From Psychroserpens sp. (GTDB taxonomy: Bacteria > Bacteroidota > Bacteroidia > Flavobacteriales > Flavobacteriaceae), in the NCBI GenBank assembly GCA_017643165.1, contig JAEPNY010000004.1:124001-188000 (forward strand): 64,000 nucleotides of DNA. Direction: 5' to 3'. A program made the position numbers and the translations under genes. The notes beneath the pieces were generated by a model. That model did no database searches and was not told the origin of the DNA. It was given only the letters and a program-made list of their open reading frames with translations. Shown in pieces: positions 1 through 10,392 of this stretch; position 1 is the stretch's first letter, and every line of letters starts with the position of its first letter.

Positions 1-2232
1 GCAATCTATGGATCTCGTGCCGCTGGTGGTGTGGTTATAATCAAAACTAAAAGAGGTAAACAAGGTAAGCCGGTTGTGCAATTCTCTCAAGTAGTTGGAT
101 TTAGAAGTCCAACCCAGTTACTAGGTATTAGAGATTATACAGAACAGCAAATAATTGATCTTGGTGGACCAGCAAATGCTGTTCTTAGAGATTATGAAGC
201 AGAGTTATTTGATAACACAAGAGTGTCTTCAACGACTAGATTTTCTACTTCAGGTGCAAAAGAAAATACTGATTATTTCTTTGGCGTTACGCATCGTGAT
301 GAGCCAGGTCTTGTAGATAATACGGGTTATAGAAAAAGCTCAGTACGATTAAATATTGGTCAGAAATTTAACGAATGGTTAGACTTATATGTGACTTCGA
401 ATTATATCAATTCGAAATCTGATCGTGGATTCTTTAATAATGGTAACGCGAACAGAACTGTGGGTTATGCTTTAGCATTTACATATCCTTGGGAAGATTT
501 ATCACCTGTAAATGGTGTTTACCCTCAAGGTGGAGCAGGATCAAATGTCCTAGAGACCGTAGCCATTACAACGAACCGAGAAGAGGTTAATAGATTTATT
601 GGTAGTGCAACGTCTAATATTCAGATTTTATCAGAATCCAATAATAGATTGAAGCTAGTATTAGAAGGAGGATTTGATCAGTATACGTTAAGAACCACAA
701 GTATTTTCCCAAGATCCTTATCTTACTTTTCAGATCCAGCATCTTTAGGAGGTGTTTCTATTTCGGGAACAACCATCAATACGAACTACAACTTATCAGC
801 ATTTTTAGTCCATAATCTAGATCTTGATAATGGCTTAAGTTTTACGACACAAGTAGGTAGCTTCTATCAAAACTTTGATCGTAATACAGTAACGACCGTT
901 GCTACTGGACTTAATGGGTCTCAAACAAACCTAGGTCAATCAACCAATGTTTCTACATCTCAAGTAATAAGACCACAGGAAGATACTGGATTCTTTGTTC
1001 AAGAAGAGATCAACTGGAATGATAAGATCATTGGTACTATAGGTATTAGAGGTGATAAATCAACAAACAATGGTGATGCCAATAAAATGTACTATTACCC
1101 TAAAGCTAATTTGGCGGTAAACCTTCAAAACTTTGATTTTTGGAAAGTCGATGAGATTAGTTACTTGAAGCCAAGAATTGCCTATGGTGAGTCTGGACGA
1201 TTCTCAAATTTCAATGACAGATTTACATTGATGAATGCTCAGTTCATTGGAGGGCAATCAGGATTAAGTCCGGGTAATTTAAGTGGTAATGCTGATATAG
1301 GTCCTGAACGTCAGTCGGAGCTCGAATATGGTATCGACTTTGGATTATTTGACAGACGCTTAAATTTTGAAGTATCCTTCTATAATAAAAAGATTGACGA
1401 TTTATTGATTCGATCTCAAGTTCCAACTTCTTCTGGTTTCACAACTCGAGTTGTGAATGGTGGTGAGTTAGAAAACAAAGGAATCGAATTAGCATTAAAT
1501 GCTACTGTTATGGAGAAAGAGGATTTCACTTGGAATGCCTCGTTCAAATGGTGGAAAAACAAGTCTGAAGTAACACGACTTGATGTACCATCATTCACAA
1601 CTGGTGGATTTGCTGCGTCTTTAGGTACGTTCTTAATTCAGGAAGGACAAAGTGCAACACAAATTGTTGGTACCTTCGATCCTTCGGCATATACAGCCGA
1701 ACAAATTGCAGCACTAGATCCTGAAGGCGATGGATTCTTCGTTTATGGTAATGCAGAACCTGATTTCCAAATGACCTGGTTCAATCAGATCAGTTACAAG
1801 AACTTTGACTTTTCTTTCTTATGGCATTGGAAAAAAGGAGGAGACAATATCAACCTTTCAACCTTATTATATGACTTAGCGGGAACAACTTGGGATTATA
1901 ATGATTTTGGATTAGATCCATCTGGACAATTATCTAATGGTGACTATCGTGCAAGTCAAGCCTTTGTTAATCCTGATCCTGTAATAGAAGACGCTGGTTA
2001 CTTAAAATTAAGAGAGATTGGAATATTTTATAACCTGCCTAATGGATTAATAAAATATGCGGATAAGATTAGAGTTGGAATTTCAGGTCGTAATTTGATC
2101 AATATTTTTGATTATAATAGTTATGATCCAGAGGTATCGAATTTTGGTAATAATGTGCTTGCTAATAACGTAGAGGTTACACCTTATCCACTGTCTAAGT
2201 TTGTAAACCTTCACTTAAATGTCACATTCTAA
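1..2232 (+). CDS. SusC/RagA-family TonB-dependent outer-membrane receptor (5' truncated)
   Basis: The reading frame is open from the first base of the window, so the N-terminus lies upstream; 743 residues are visible. The first residues, AIYGSRAAGGVVIIKTKRG, are the typical end of a SusC/RagA plug domain. The remainder is a long beta-barrel rich in aromatic and Asn/Asp residues ending in a terminal Phe (LNVTF), as outer-membrane barrels do. The family imports glycans, peptides or other large ligands with TonB energy, working with a SusD lid lipoprotein. The next gene is that partner. No glycoside hydrolase, sulfatase or sensor lies downstream, so the substrate cannot be inferred. Confidence 0.93.
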   Translation, partial: AIYGSRAAGGVVIIKTKRGKQGKPVVQFSQVVGFRSPTQLLGIRDYTEQQIIDLGGPANAVLRDYEAELFDNTRVSSTTRFSTSGAKENTDYFFGVTHRDEPGLVDNTGYRKSSVRLNIGQKFNEWLDLYVTSNYINSKSDRGFFNNGNANRTVGYALAFTYPWEDLSPVNGVYPQGGAGSNVLETVAITTNREEVNRFIGSATSNIQILSESNNRLKLVLEGGFDQYTLRTTSIFPRSLSYFSDPASLGGVSISGTTINTNYNLSAFLVHNLDLDNGLSFTTQVGSFYQNFDRNTVTTVATGLNGSQTNLGQSTNVSTSQVIRPQEDTGFFVQEEINWNDKIIGTIGIRGDKSTNNGDANKMYYYPKANLAVNLQNFDFWKVDEISYLKPRIAYGESGRFSNFNDRFTLMNAQFIGGQSGLSPGNLSGNADIGPERQSELEYGIDFGLFDRRLNFEVSFYNKKIDDLLIRSQVPTSSGFTTRVVNGGELENKGIELALNATVMEKEDFTWNASFKWWKNKSEVTRLDVPSFTTGGFAASLGTFLIQEGQSATQIVGTFDPSAYTAEQIAALDPEGDGFFVYGNAEPDFQMTWFNQISYKNFDFSFLWHWKKGGDNINLSTLLYDLAGTTWDYNDFGLDPSGQLSNGDYRASQAFVNPDPVIEDAGYLKLREIGIFYNLPNGLIKYADKIRVGISGRNLINIFDYNSYDPEVSNFGNNVLANNVEVTPYPLSKFVNLHLNVTF

Positions 2233-2251
2233 AAAAATAAAAATGAGAATT

Positions 2252-3565
2252 ATGAAAAATAATATAATCAAATTAAGTCTTTTTAGTCTCATCCTATTTT
2301 TATCAGGATGTAATTTAGACGAAATCGAAAACCCGAATGCACCAACAGTGGGCAGTTTCGGGAGTGGTTCTAGTCAGGCAGACGTGCAATTGCTAGCTGT
2401 TGGATTAGAAGCGATAATGAGAAATGATCTCGCGTTCCATTATGATACGGTGAGTATTCTAGGACGTGAATATTATGATCTAACTGGAGTTGATCCGCGT
2501 TACACGCAGGAGTTATTAAAAGGACCGTTAGATAATAATGGGTTTTTAACAACGCGTGCCTATGCGGCATGGTATAAAGTTGTACAGTCTGCGAATGTGC
2601 TTATTAATGCTGTAGAGAATTCATCGGCTGGATTTACCGATGAGGTCAAGAATAGTTATTACGGATACGCCAAGACGCTTAAAGCTTATGCGCTGCTCAT
2701 GGTAGCTAACCGACAGTTTACCAATGGTATTCGACTTGAAGTTGAAGATCTGAATAATTTAGGGCCTTTTGTGAGTTATACTGAAGCATTAGATGGAATA
2801 ATGACACTTCTTAATGAGGCAAATACAGATTTAGCTAATGCAACGGATGATTTTGATTTTCCAATTAGCTCTGGATTTGATGGCTTCAATACAACGGCCA
2901 CTTATAGTCAATTTAATCGAGCTATAGCGGCTAGAACGGCATTGTATCAAGGTAATAATACGATGGTATTATCGCTTCTAGGGTCTTCTTTCTTAGACCT
3001 GAATGGGGATCTGTTTGATGGTCCAGCACATATCTTTGGATTAACAGGTAATGACATCCAGAATACGCAATTCCATGTTCCTGGACAGTCTGGTCAAGAA
3101 TTTATGATCTTGGATGGTTGGATTGCCGATGCGGAGCCGGGAGATACTCGAGTAACGGAGAAGTCTTTCCTCTTACCAGGAGGAACCACATTTGATGACT
3201 TATCTGCGCAATATCAAATCGCAGTTTATGATTCTAACGTTGATCCTGTATACCTTATTAGAAATGAGGAATTGATATTGATATATGCTGAAGCAAATAT
3301 AGGAACAAACAATTCTGAATCTGTTAATGCTATAAATGTTGTAAGAAATGCAGCAGGATTAGGCAATTATGCTGGAGATCAAAATGACCCTGACGCATTG
3401 TTAGATGAGGTGTTGAATCAAAGACGTTATTCTTTATTAGCTGAAGGCCATCGTTGGATAGATCTTCGACGTTTAAATCGTTTGAACGCATCAAATATTT
3501 CTCTAGATAGACCTGGAGATAATGTTATTGATGCATTCCCAACACCATTTACTGAAAATCAATAG
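2252..3565 (+). CDS. SusD/RagB-family surface lipoprotein
   Basis: A 437-residue protein with a lipoprotein signal (hydrophobic segment ending LFLSGC, Cys about residue 20), so probably anchored in the outer membrane. The C-terminal stretch RRYSLLAEGHRWIDLRRL is a recognisable RagB/SusD hallmark, and the helical TPR-like body fits the family, although the protein is a little shorter than classical SusD (about 500-550 aa). It starts 20 bp after the SusC stop and should form the lid of that transporter. The start at 2252 was chosen because it puts the signal peptide at the N-terminus; ATG at 2243 is possible, and 2219 overlaps the SusC end. The 3' end is followed by a clear terminator. Confidence 0.9.
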   Translation: MKNNIIKLSLFSLILFLSGCNLDEIENPNAPTVGSFGSGSSQADVQLLAVGLEAIMRNDLAFHYDTVSILGREYYDLTGVDPRYTQELLKGPLDNNGFLTTRAYAAWYKVVQSANVLINAVENSSAGFTDEVKNSYYGYAKTLKAYALLMVANRQFTNGIRLEVEDLNNLGPFVSYTEALDGIMTLLNEANTDLANATDDFDFPISSGFDGFNTTATYSQFNRAIAARTALYQGNNTMVLSLLGSSFLDLNGDLFDGPAHIFGLTGNDIQNTQFHVPGQSGQEFMILDGWIADAEPGDTRVTEKSFLLPGGTTFDDLSAQYQIAVYDSNVDPVYLIRNEELILIYAEANIGTNNSESVNAINVVRNAAGLGNYAGDQNDPDALLDEVLNQRRYSLLAEGHRWIDLRRLNRLNASNISLDRPGDNVIDAFPTPFTENQ

Positions 3566-3600
3566 AAACAATTAGTATAAATCGCTGAGTTCTATGTCTA

Positions 3601-3630
3601 AAAAAGCCTCAACACATGTTGAGGCTTTTT
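3601..3630. terminator. Bidirectional terminator between susD and the efflux operon
   Basis: A perfect inverted repeat AAAAAGCCTCAACA / TGTTGAGGCTTTTT around a very short loop, with an A tract on one side and a T tract on the other. It lies between the convergent SusD gene and the RND permease gene and can serve both. Confidence 0.85.
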
Positions 3631-3691
3631 GCTATTAATCAAAATATTGCTACAGATCAAAGAGCGTCTTTGATCCACCATGCAATATGCT

Positions 3692-6600
3692 TTATACTTG
3701 GGCTTCAATCCGCTGATCCAAGTTAAAATTTTCTTGAGGAAGTACTTCCGTAGCCTTATTCGAACCTCTTAAATACATTTTAAATCTCGTTATTAAATAG
3801 AATAAGATTGGCACCACAATTAATGTTAAAAAGGTTGCGATGATTAAACCATAAATAACGGTCCATGCCAGTGGTCCCCAAAAGATAACATTGTCACCTC
3901 CAACATAAATATTCGCATCAAATTCACTAAATAGTGTGAAGAAGTTGATGTTTAATCCAGTTGCCAGTGGGATTAGACCTAATATTGTAGTGATCGCTGT
4001 AAGAAGTACAGGTCTTAAACGTGCCTTTCCACCTTTAATAATGGCGTCTAATAAATCTGACTTTTCTAAGTAGGCATCCTCATCAAGATTGCGTTCTAAT
4101 TTTTTACGATCTATCAGCAGTTGCGTATAATCAAGTAATACCACACCATTATTAACGACGATTCCGGCCAATGAAATAATTCCCATCATCGTCATCATAA
4201 TAACGAAAGCTTTCCCCGTAATAATCAATCCTCCGAAAACACCAATTAAACTTAAGAATATAGCAAGCATAATTATTGCTGGTTTAGAAATTGAATTGAA
4301 TTGGAAGATCAACAGAAAGAAGATCAGTCCAAGTCCAACTAAGAATGCAAACATCAAAAATGCCATTTGTTTGTTTTGCTCCTCAATTTGACCAGTGTAG
4401 TCAATCTTAACTCCATTTGGTAACTCGTTGAATGATTTCATCTCATTCTGAATTTCGGCAACGATCGCTCCAGCATCAGTATAGCCAGCAGCTAGCGCAG
4501 AGTAAACGGTAACAACACGCTCGGTGTCTTTATGTTTGATCGCACTAAATCCTGAAGAGTTATTTTGGTTTGCAACAGCAGAAACAGGAACTTCCTTTAT
4601 TTGCCCTGAAGCCATATCTCTAAAGGTAATTTTCTGATTAAAGATGGCACTTTTATTATAGCGATTATCCTCGTTAAAGCGTACATAGATGTCATAATCT
4701 TCACCACCTTCTTTATAGGTGCCGGCTTTTGCTCCAAAGATTGAATTTCGCAGTTGCTGTCCTACTTGACCAGCAGACACGCCTAGTTCTCCAGCTTTCT
4801 TTCTATCAATATTAACCTGCATTGATGGCTTTGAGCGGTTCACATCAATCTTTAATTCTTCAATACCACGAACGTTCTTAGAATTGATGAAGTCTTTCAT
4901 ACTTTCGGCCGTCACTATGAGCTGCTCATAATCCTTACCTTCCAACTCTATATTAATTGGATACCCAGCAGGAGGACCAACTGCATCTTTTTCAACTGAA
5001 ATAGCAACACCTGGATAGATGTCATCTAATGCATCCTGAATATTTTTTAAAAGCGAATTACTATCCGCACCTTTACGATATTTGTACTCGCGCATGGTTG
5101 CCGTAATCTTTCCTCGATGAGGCATTTCGGCTGCTGATCCACCATCAGTTTGTGGATTTCCAGCACCTTCACCAACTTGAGAAACTGCACTTTCTGTTAA
5201 GAAATTATAATCGCCATTTAAATAGGCATCTTGATTAATAATATCATAGACACGCTGTTCAATTGCTAAGGTGATTTCATTTGTTTTATCAATATCAGTT
5301 CCTTCAGGATATTCGATATAAACGATGATCTGATTTGGAGTGTTATCAGGGAAAAATTCTACTTTCGTACGCTGACTTCCAATAGAAGCTCCAAATCCGC
5401 TAAATGCTATAAATAGCAATACAACTGTACCCACTGTAATGGCTACTGGCCATCGTCCTGACAAAGCACCTCTTAAAGTTTTCTCGTAGAAGTTCTCCAG
5501 CTTCGGAAGTGTTTTAGTCTGAAATCCGTTTGCCCAACCTCTTAAAAATAAGCGGTAAACCCATAATAATATTGCGGTAACAATCATTACGGTTCCGAGC
5601 CCTCTATAAGCGCCTCCGAAAAGTAATATTAATGAACCAATTGAAACCAAAATGACGGTTATTTTAATAATTTGCTTAAGCGGCATTTCTTTGTCTTCTG
5701 TAGTCATAAATTGTGAGACCATAACGGAGTTAAAGAAGATTGCTACGAATAACGAAGAGCCTAATACTACCCCAAGTGTTTTAGGGAAGTAGATCATGAA
5801 TTGTCCCATGACTCCTGGCCACAATCCTAGAGGAATAAAGGCTGCGACTGTCGTTGCTGTTGAAATAATAATAGGAAAGGCGATTTCTCCAATTCCTTTT
5901 TTTGCAGCTTCTTTTCGACTTAGTCCTTCTTCCTGCATGAGTCGATACACGTTTTCTACTAATACGATACCATTATCAACTAACATTCCCAGACCCATGA
6001 TAAGTCCGAATAGGATCATCGTATTCATTGTAAATCCAAGAAGATTCAGAATCATCAAGGACATAAACATGGACATCGGAATTGCAAATCCAACAAACAA
6101 TGCGTTTTTGAAACCTAAGAAGAACATCAATACCGTGACTACCAGAATAATACCAAAGATGATATTATTCACCAAGTCATCTACTTGTCCGATTGTTTTC
6201 TCTGATTGATCATTCGAAATGGTTACCTTAAGATCTGCAGGGAATTGATTTTCGACAGCATCGTTAACCATAACGCGTATCTTTTCGGCGGCATCGACCA
6301 TGTTTTCACCAGCACGCTTTTTAACATCTAGCATCACAACTGGTGCTCCAAATTCGCGTGCATAGGTCGTTTTGTCTTCATCTTTAAAAGTCACTTTCGC
6401 AATATCTCTAAGGTAGATTGAATTGCCTAATTCACTTTTAACTACGAAGTTTTCTAATTCATTCGGCGTATCGATCTCACCTAATATGCGTATCGTTCGA
6501 CGTTGACCACTCGAAATTAAGTTCCCAGCAGACATAGTCATATTTTCATTACTTATCGTTTGAATGATGTCATTGAAACTCACTTGAGCAGCCATCATTT

Positions 6601-7216
6601 TATAGATATCAACCGCGACCTCTACTTCTTTTTCTTGTGCGCCTCGAATATCTACCTGTTTAATCTCTAAAAGGCTTTCTATTTCGTCTTCAAGGAATTC
6701 ACCATATTCTTTCAATTTATCTACTGGGTAGTCGCCTGAGATGTTGATATTTAGAATAGGAATCTCTTCAGACATACTAAGGTCGAAAACATTAGGCTCT
6801 ACTTTAGCTTCATTAAATGTAGGCCAATCTTCACTAGCAGTTTCAGAATCTACTTCGTCCTTAATTTTCTGCTTGGCTTCTTCAACAGTAATATTCTCGT
6901 CAAACTCTACAATGATTATAGAATAATCTTCTTGTGAGGTTGAGGTAATTTCTACAACGTTACTTACGGTCTTAAGCTGATCTTCTAAAGGATCAGTAAT
7001 TAACTTTTCTACGTCTTCCGCAGTATTTCCAGGATAAATTGAACTTATATATATTTTAGTTTCTTTTATCTCAGGGAAATTTTCTCTTGGCATTCCAAAA
7101 TAAGCACTTCCACCTAAGATCAATATCAGTGCGATGAGCACATACATCGTCGTTTTATTGTTAATAGCCCACGACGATAGCGCAAATTCTTTATCTACTT
7201 TTTTCTGTTTTTTCAT
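3692..7216 (-). CDS. RND-family efflux permease (AcrB/MexB-like)
   Basis: A 1174-residue inner-membrane protein of the hydrophobe/amphiphile efflux RND type. The first transmembrane helix (about residues 24-42) precedes a periplasmic region with the family pattern PRENFPEI and YPGNTAEDVE. The helix with GLGMLVDNGIVLVENV, near residue 410, carries the proton-relay acidic residue, and the second half repeats the architecture (AGIVVNNGVVLLDY near residue 1030). It should export drugs, detergents or metabolites with the periplasmic adaptor and outer-membrane channel encoded just upstream. It is longer than E. coli AcrB (1049 aa) because of an extra membrane segment in the middle. It is the last gene of the operon, 13 bp after the adaptor gene; the substrate cannot be told. 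Confidence 0.95.
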   Translation of the reverse strand: MKKQKKVDKEFALSSWAINNKTTMYVLIALILILGGSAYFGMPRENFPEIKETKIYISSIYPGNTAEDVEKLITDPLEDQLKTVSNVVEITSTSQEDYSIIIVEFDENITVEEAKQKIKDEVDSETASEDWPTFNEAKVEPNVFDLSMSEEIPILNINISGDYPVDKLKEYGEFLEDEIESLLEIKQVDIRGAQEKEVEVAVDIYKMMAAQVSFNDIIQTISNENMTMSAGNLISSGQRRTIRILGEIDTPNELENFVVKSELGNSIYLRDIAKVTFKDEDKTTYAREFGAPVVMLDVKKRAGENMVDAAEKIRVMVNDAVENQFPADLKVTISNDQSEKTIGQVDDLVNNIIFGIILVVTVLMFFLGFKNALFVGFAIPMSMFMSLMILNLLGFTMNTMILFGLIMGLGMLVDNGIVLVENVYRLMQEEGLSRKEAAKKGIGEIAFPIIISTATTVAAFIPLGLWPGVMGQFMIYFPKTLGVVLGSSLFVAIFFNSVMVSQFMTTEDKEMPLKQIIKITVILVSIGSLILLFGGAYRGLGTVMIVTAILLWVYRLFLRGWANGFQTKTLPKLENFYEKTLRGALSGRWPVAITVGTVVLLFIAFSGFGASIGSQRTKVEFFPDNTPNQIIVYIEYPEGTDIDKTNEITLAIEQRVYDIINQDAYLNGDYNFLTESAVSQVGEGAGNPQTDGGSAAEMPHRGKITATMREYKYRKGADSNSLLKNIQDALDDIYPGVAISVEKDAVGPPAGYPINIELEGKDYEQLIVTAESMKDFINSKNVRGIEELKIDVNRSKPSMQVNIDRKKAGELGVSAGQVGQQLRNSIFGAKAGTYKEGGEDYDIYVRFNEDNRYNKSAIFNQKITFRDMASGQIKEVPVSAVANQNNSSGFSAIKHKDTERVVTVYSALAAGYTDAGAIVAEIQNEMKSFNELPNGVKIDYTGQIEEQNKQMAFLMFAFLVGLGLIFFLLIFQFNSISKPAIIMLAIFLSLIGVFGGLIITGKAFVIMMTMMGIISLAGIVVNNGVVLLDYTQLLIDRKKLERNLDEDAYLEKSDLLDAIIKGGKARLRPVLLTAITTILGLIPLATGLNINFFTLFSEFDANIYVGGDNVIFWGPLAWTVIYGLIIATFLTLIVVPILFYLITRFKMYLRGSNKATEVLPQENFNLDQRIEAQV

Positions 7217-7229
7217 GTTGATCCAGGCT

Positions 7230-8417
7230 TTATTGAGTTACAGCAGCTATTTCGTTTCTAATGATTTTAACCTGTTGGCCATCCTTAACGCTACGTGCAC
7301 CTTCTTTAATGATTTCATCTGTGCTATTTAAGCCATTTACAACTTCGATGAAGTCACCCTGAGTCTTACCCGTTTTAATGATAGCTCTTTTGGCCGTTGC
7401 CATGCTATCTGATTTATCAGTAACCGTATAAACGTACTGTTCGCCTTTTGCGTTTTCTGAAATGATACTTAACGGAATAAGTATCGCTTTCTCATTCGTA
7501 TAATCATTAATACGAAGACGAGCGGTTAGATTTGGTTTAATGCTTTTGTCCGTATTCGGAATACCCACTTCTACTTTGAACGTTCGGTTAGCTGGATTTA
7601 TGAAATTTCCTGCTTGTCTTACTTTAGCATCTAGCTTTTTACCTAAAACTGGGAATTCGATCTCAACCATTTTCCCTTCGGTTACGTTTGTGATATAACT
7701 CTCAGGTACATCTGTTTCGATATACATATCGTCTAGATTCACAATTCGGAATAAAGCTGATTGCCCTGGAGCAACAACACTTCCTTGCTCAGTGATTACA
7801 TCGTCAATAGTCCCTGAAAATGGAGCTCTTACGACTGTACGAGAAATTTGTTGTTCTAATTGCTGTACAGCTTTTTGCTGTGCCTCAAAAGTTGATTTCG
7901 CTTGCAAGTATTGAATTTCACTTCCAATATTTTGATCCCAAAGACGTTTTTGACGCTCAAAAGTTGTCTTTGCTAAATCTGCTTGTATTTCTAACTGCGA
8001 TAATTGTTGACTCAATCCGCCATCATCGATCTTGGCGAGTATTTGTCCGTTGCTTACTTTTTGTCCTTCTTTTACATAGACATAGGTCAAAATTCCAGAA
8101 TATTCTGGATAAATGACGAGATTCTTTTTTGTGTCTACATTTCCTTGTAATTCTACGTAGTGTTCAAAGACTGTTTCTTCAGCAGAAATTGTTGTAATTA
8201 ATGGAATTTTTTGTTGCGGATCAATCTCTTTAATTTTAGCAGTTAGTTGTTTTAACTGCATATCAAGTTCGGTTTGCTGCGCATCGAGTTCAGCTTTTTT
8301 AGCTCTAATTTGTTCAAGATCGCCAGTTTCGATAATAGCTTCTACACTTTGCGTTTTGTTGTTTCCACAGGAAACCAAAACTAAGGCTGTAAAAATTAAT
8401 GTGAATGTATATTTCAT
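7230..8417 (-). CDS. RND efflux periplasmic adaptor (membrane fusion protein, HlyD/AcrA type)
   Basis: A 395-residue lipoprotein: hydrophobic N-terminus ending VLVSC with the lipobox Cys at residue 17. A short coiled coil rich in Gln/Lys follows (about residues 30-65). Next come the biotinyl-lipoyl half motif (VYVKEGQKVSNGQILAKID), a helical hairpin, and the second lipoyl half with RAPFSGTIDDVITEQGSVV. The order is that of adaptors bridging an RND pump and a TolC channel. It sits between the tolC-like gene (12 bp upstream) and the permease gene, all in one direction, so it belongs to the same tripartite pump. Confidence 0.93.
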   Translation of the reverse strand: MKYTFTLIFTALVLVSCGNNKTQSVEAIIETGDLEQIRAKKAELDAQQTELDMQLKQLTAKIKEIDPQQKIPLITTISAEETVFEHYVELQGNVDTKKNLVIYPEYSGILTYVYVKEGQKVSNGQILAKIDDGGLSQQLSQLEIQADLAKTTFERQKRLWDQNIGSEIQYLQAKSTFEAQQKAVQQLEQQISRTVVRAPFSGTIDDVITEQGSVVAPGQSALFRIVNLDDMYIETDVPESYITNVTEGKMVEIEFPVLGKKLDAKVRQAGNFINPANRTFKVEVGIPNTDKSIKPNLTARLRINDYTNEKAILIPLSIISENAKGEQYVYTVTDKSDSMATAKRAIIKTGKTQGDFIEVVNGLNSTDEIIKEGARSVKDGQQVKIIRNEIAAVTQ

Positions 8418-8429
8418 GGGGTGATTCTT

Positions 8430-9773
8430 TTAATTATTTTTTGGTTTATTTAGTACGGTTTCAAGATCTGTTTTGGTATTGATAACATCCAGCATGGCTT
8501 GCAGTAATTCTTGTTGAGCAGTATATAACTGCGTCTGCGCTTGTCGGAGTTCGAAACTTGATCCAATACCTTCGAAAAACTTTGTTTGATTCTTTTTTTC
8601 TATGCGTTCTGCCAGATCAAGGTTTTGTTTCTTGTTTTCATAATCTTCAATAGCGAATTTGTAATCACTTTTGGCACTCGCAATTTGTAATTGTAGACGC
8701 TGCTCTGTTTCTTTAAGTTCAGTTTGAGCAATTTCTAAATTTATTCTAGCACGTTGAGATGCTGCACTTCGTTTACCTGAACTAAAGATTGGAATGTCTA
8801 GATTTAATCCGAATAGCGAAGCGCCAAACCATTTAGTACCAGAATCAAAAAAAACAAAGTCATTATCAAATGCCGTATAACTTCCATTTATAAAAGCATT
8901 CAGTGTTGGAAGTGCTCTACTGCGTTCCAGTTTTAACATTAAGGCTTTAGATTCTGTATCATTTTCAGCAATAATATAATCGATATTAGAGGTCACGTCA
9001 TTGCTCTCTAATAGCATAGAGCCATCCATATTCCTTAGCGCTAAGGACTCTAAATCGTCGGTGAGAATAATATCAGTATTATAGTCAATTCCGAGGGTAA
9101 TATTTAGCATCTGAATTGCAATGACTTCAAGTCGAACAGCATTATTCAAAAAACTTGTGATATTGGAAAGTGTGATCTGTAATTGCTCAACACTTTCAAG
9201 TTCTTCCAATCCATTTTCATAGATTTTTGTGGTTTCATTCAAATTTTTCTGAAGAATTTCCTTGTTCTTTTCAGCAATTTTTACACTTTCTTTAGCAAGT
9301 AAGACATTACCGTAAGCGTTTATCACTGCTTTTCTGACTTCAAGGTCTGTCTTGATTTTGGCATTTTCGGAAATTTCTAAAAATACTTTTGCAGATTGAA
9401 GACCTACAATGTAAGAACCATCAAAAAGCATTTGATTCAAAGTGGCTGTCGCCGCGGCATTTTGCTGCGTTCCAAAGATGACTTCTGCAAACTCGCCAGG
9501 GTTGCCGCCAAAAAATTCGGCAGGAACAACAGAGACCTGTTGTTTCAGAAAATTTTGATAATTAATATTGGCATCTATTTGCGGCAAACCTGTGGCAGTA
9601 GCTTCCCATTTTTGCTGTCTAGCGGCTTCTATATCTCGAGAAGCATTTTGCGCTTGTCTGTTGTTTTCAAGGGCATAATCTATAGCTTCTTGTAAGCTGA
9701 ATGATGCCTGTGCGTCTTGACTAAAACCAAGACTCGAAAACAGTAATAAAATAATAATCGAAAGGGGTTTCAT
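8430..9773 (-). CDS. TolC-family outer-membrane efflux channel
   Basis: A 447-residue exported protein (signal peptide MKPLSIIILLLFSSLGFSQ) with the two-fold repeated coiled-coil architecture of outer-membrane efflux proteins. The N-terminal half begins SFSLQEAIDYALENNRQAQN, the classical OEP start, and the second half repeats an alpha-barrel segment ending ELLQAMLDVINTKTDLETVL. It should form the exit duct of the pump encoded by the two following genes. It starts 6 bp after the TetR stop codon, indicating co-transcription with the regulator. Confidence 0.92.
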   Translation of the reverse strand: MKPLSIIILLLFSSLGFSQDAQASFSLQEAIDYALENNRQAQNASRDIEAARQQKWEATATGLPQIDANINYQNFLKQQVSVVPAEFFGGNPGEFAEVIFGTQQNAAATATLNQMLFDGSYIVGLQSAKVFLEISENAKIKTDLEVRKAVINAYGNVLLAKESVKIAEKNKEILQKNLNETTKIYENGLEELESVEQLQITLSNITSFLNNAVRLEVIAIQMLNITLGIDYNTDIILTDDLESLALRNMDGSMLLESNDVTSNIDYIIAENDTESKALMLKLERSRALPTLNAFINGSYTAFDNDFVFFDSGTKWFGASLFGLNLDIPIFSSGKRSAASQRARINLEIAQTELKETEQRLQLQIASAKSDYKFAIEDYENKKQNLDLAERIEKKNQTKFFEGIGSSFELRQAQTQLYTAQQELLQAMLDVINTKTDLETVLNKPKNN

Positions 9774-9779
9774 TAGTTG

Positions 9780-10382
9780 TTATGATTGATTGTTGATGAA
9801 ATTATTAAGTATTGTCATTCCTTTTTCGGATACGATTGCTCGAAGATGATATTCGAGATAGCTCTCCATGAGGTAATTCATTTGATATTGTTCTGATGGG
9901 AAAAACATATTGTCTTTAATCCCTGTCATTCCGGTAAAGTACATGCGCGATATAAAATCGACATCGATACTAGATCTAAATACTCCTGTTTTTACGCCCT
10001 CTTCTAAGCTTTCTTGAACTGATGCATGCATTTTTTCAAATTGCTTGTACTTTAAGGCGTCATAAATTTGTGGGTAGTACTTCTTTAACTGATATTGAGG
10101 TGACGATTGCTCATTTTTTAAATGATGCATTACGAACATCTTAATTGAATATAATTCTTCAATAGGATTAGGAGCCTTCTCGCATATGTCATCAATACCA
10201 TCACAAATGGTATCAAATAAATGAAAAGTCACTGCTTCTACGAGTTTAGTTTTGTTATTAAAATGGACGTAAATGGTTTTTTTTGAAATACCCATTGCAC
10301 TGGCAATGTCATCCATGGTAACACTCTTAAATCCCAGAGTAAGAAATAGTTCAGATGCTTTATGTATAATTTTTTCTCTCAT
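9780..10382 (-). CDS. TetR/AcrR-family transcriptional regulator of the efflux operon
   Basis: A 200-residue protein starting MREKIIHKASELF. The N-terminal helix-turn-helix (TMDDIASAMGISKKTIYVHF, about residues 24-43) is a textbook TetR DNA-binding domain; the C-terminal 150 residues form the variable ligand-binding domain. It is the first gene of the tetR-tolC-mfp-RND operon. An open frame extends upstream to 10421, but that extension overlaps the promoter and an inverted repeat, so the ATG at 10382 was taken. Autorepression relieved by a pump substrate is the expected logic (inference). Confidence 0.9.
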   Translation of the reverse strand: MREKIIHKASELFLTLGFKSVTMDDIASAMGISKKTIYVHFNNKTKLVEAVTFHLFDTICDGIDDICEKAPNPIEELYSIKMFVMHHLKNEQSSPQYQLKKYYPQIYDALKYKQFEKMHASVQESLEEGVKTGVFRSSIDVDFISRMYFTGMTGIKDNMFFPSEQYQMNYLMESYLEYHLRAIVSEKGMTILNNFINNQS

Positions 10383-10392
10383 AAAATGAGGA

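Noticed and set aside
1-3565. Polysaccharide utilisation locus
   Set aside because: Only a SusC/SusD pair is visible; no carbohydrate-active enzyme or regulator adjoins within the window, so a PUL cannot be claimed.
5796-6209. 137-codon ORF antisense to the RND permease
   Set aside because: Ile/Pro/Thr-rich low-complexity shadow of membrane-helix codons; no start context or neighbours.
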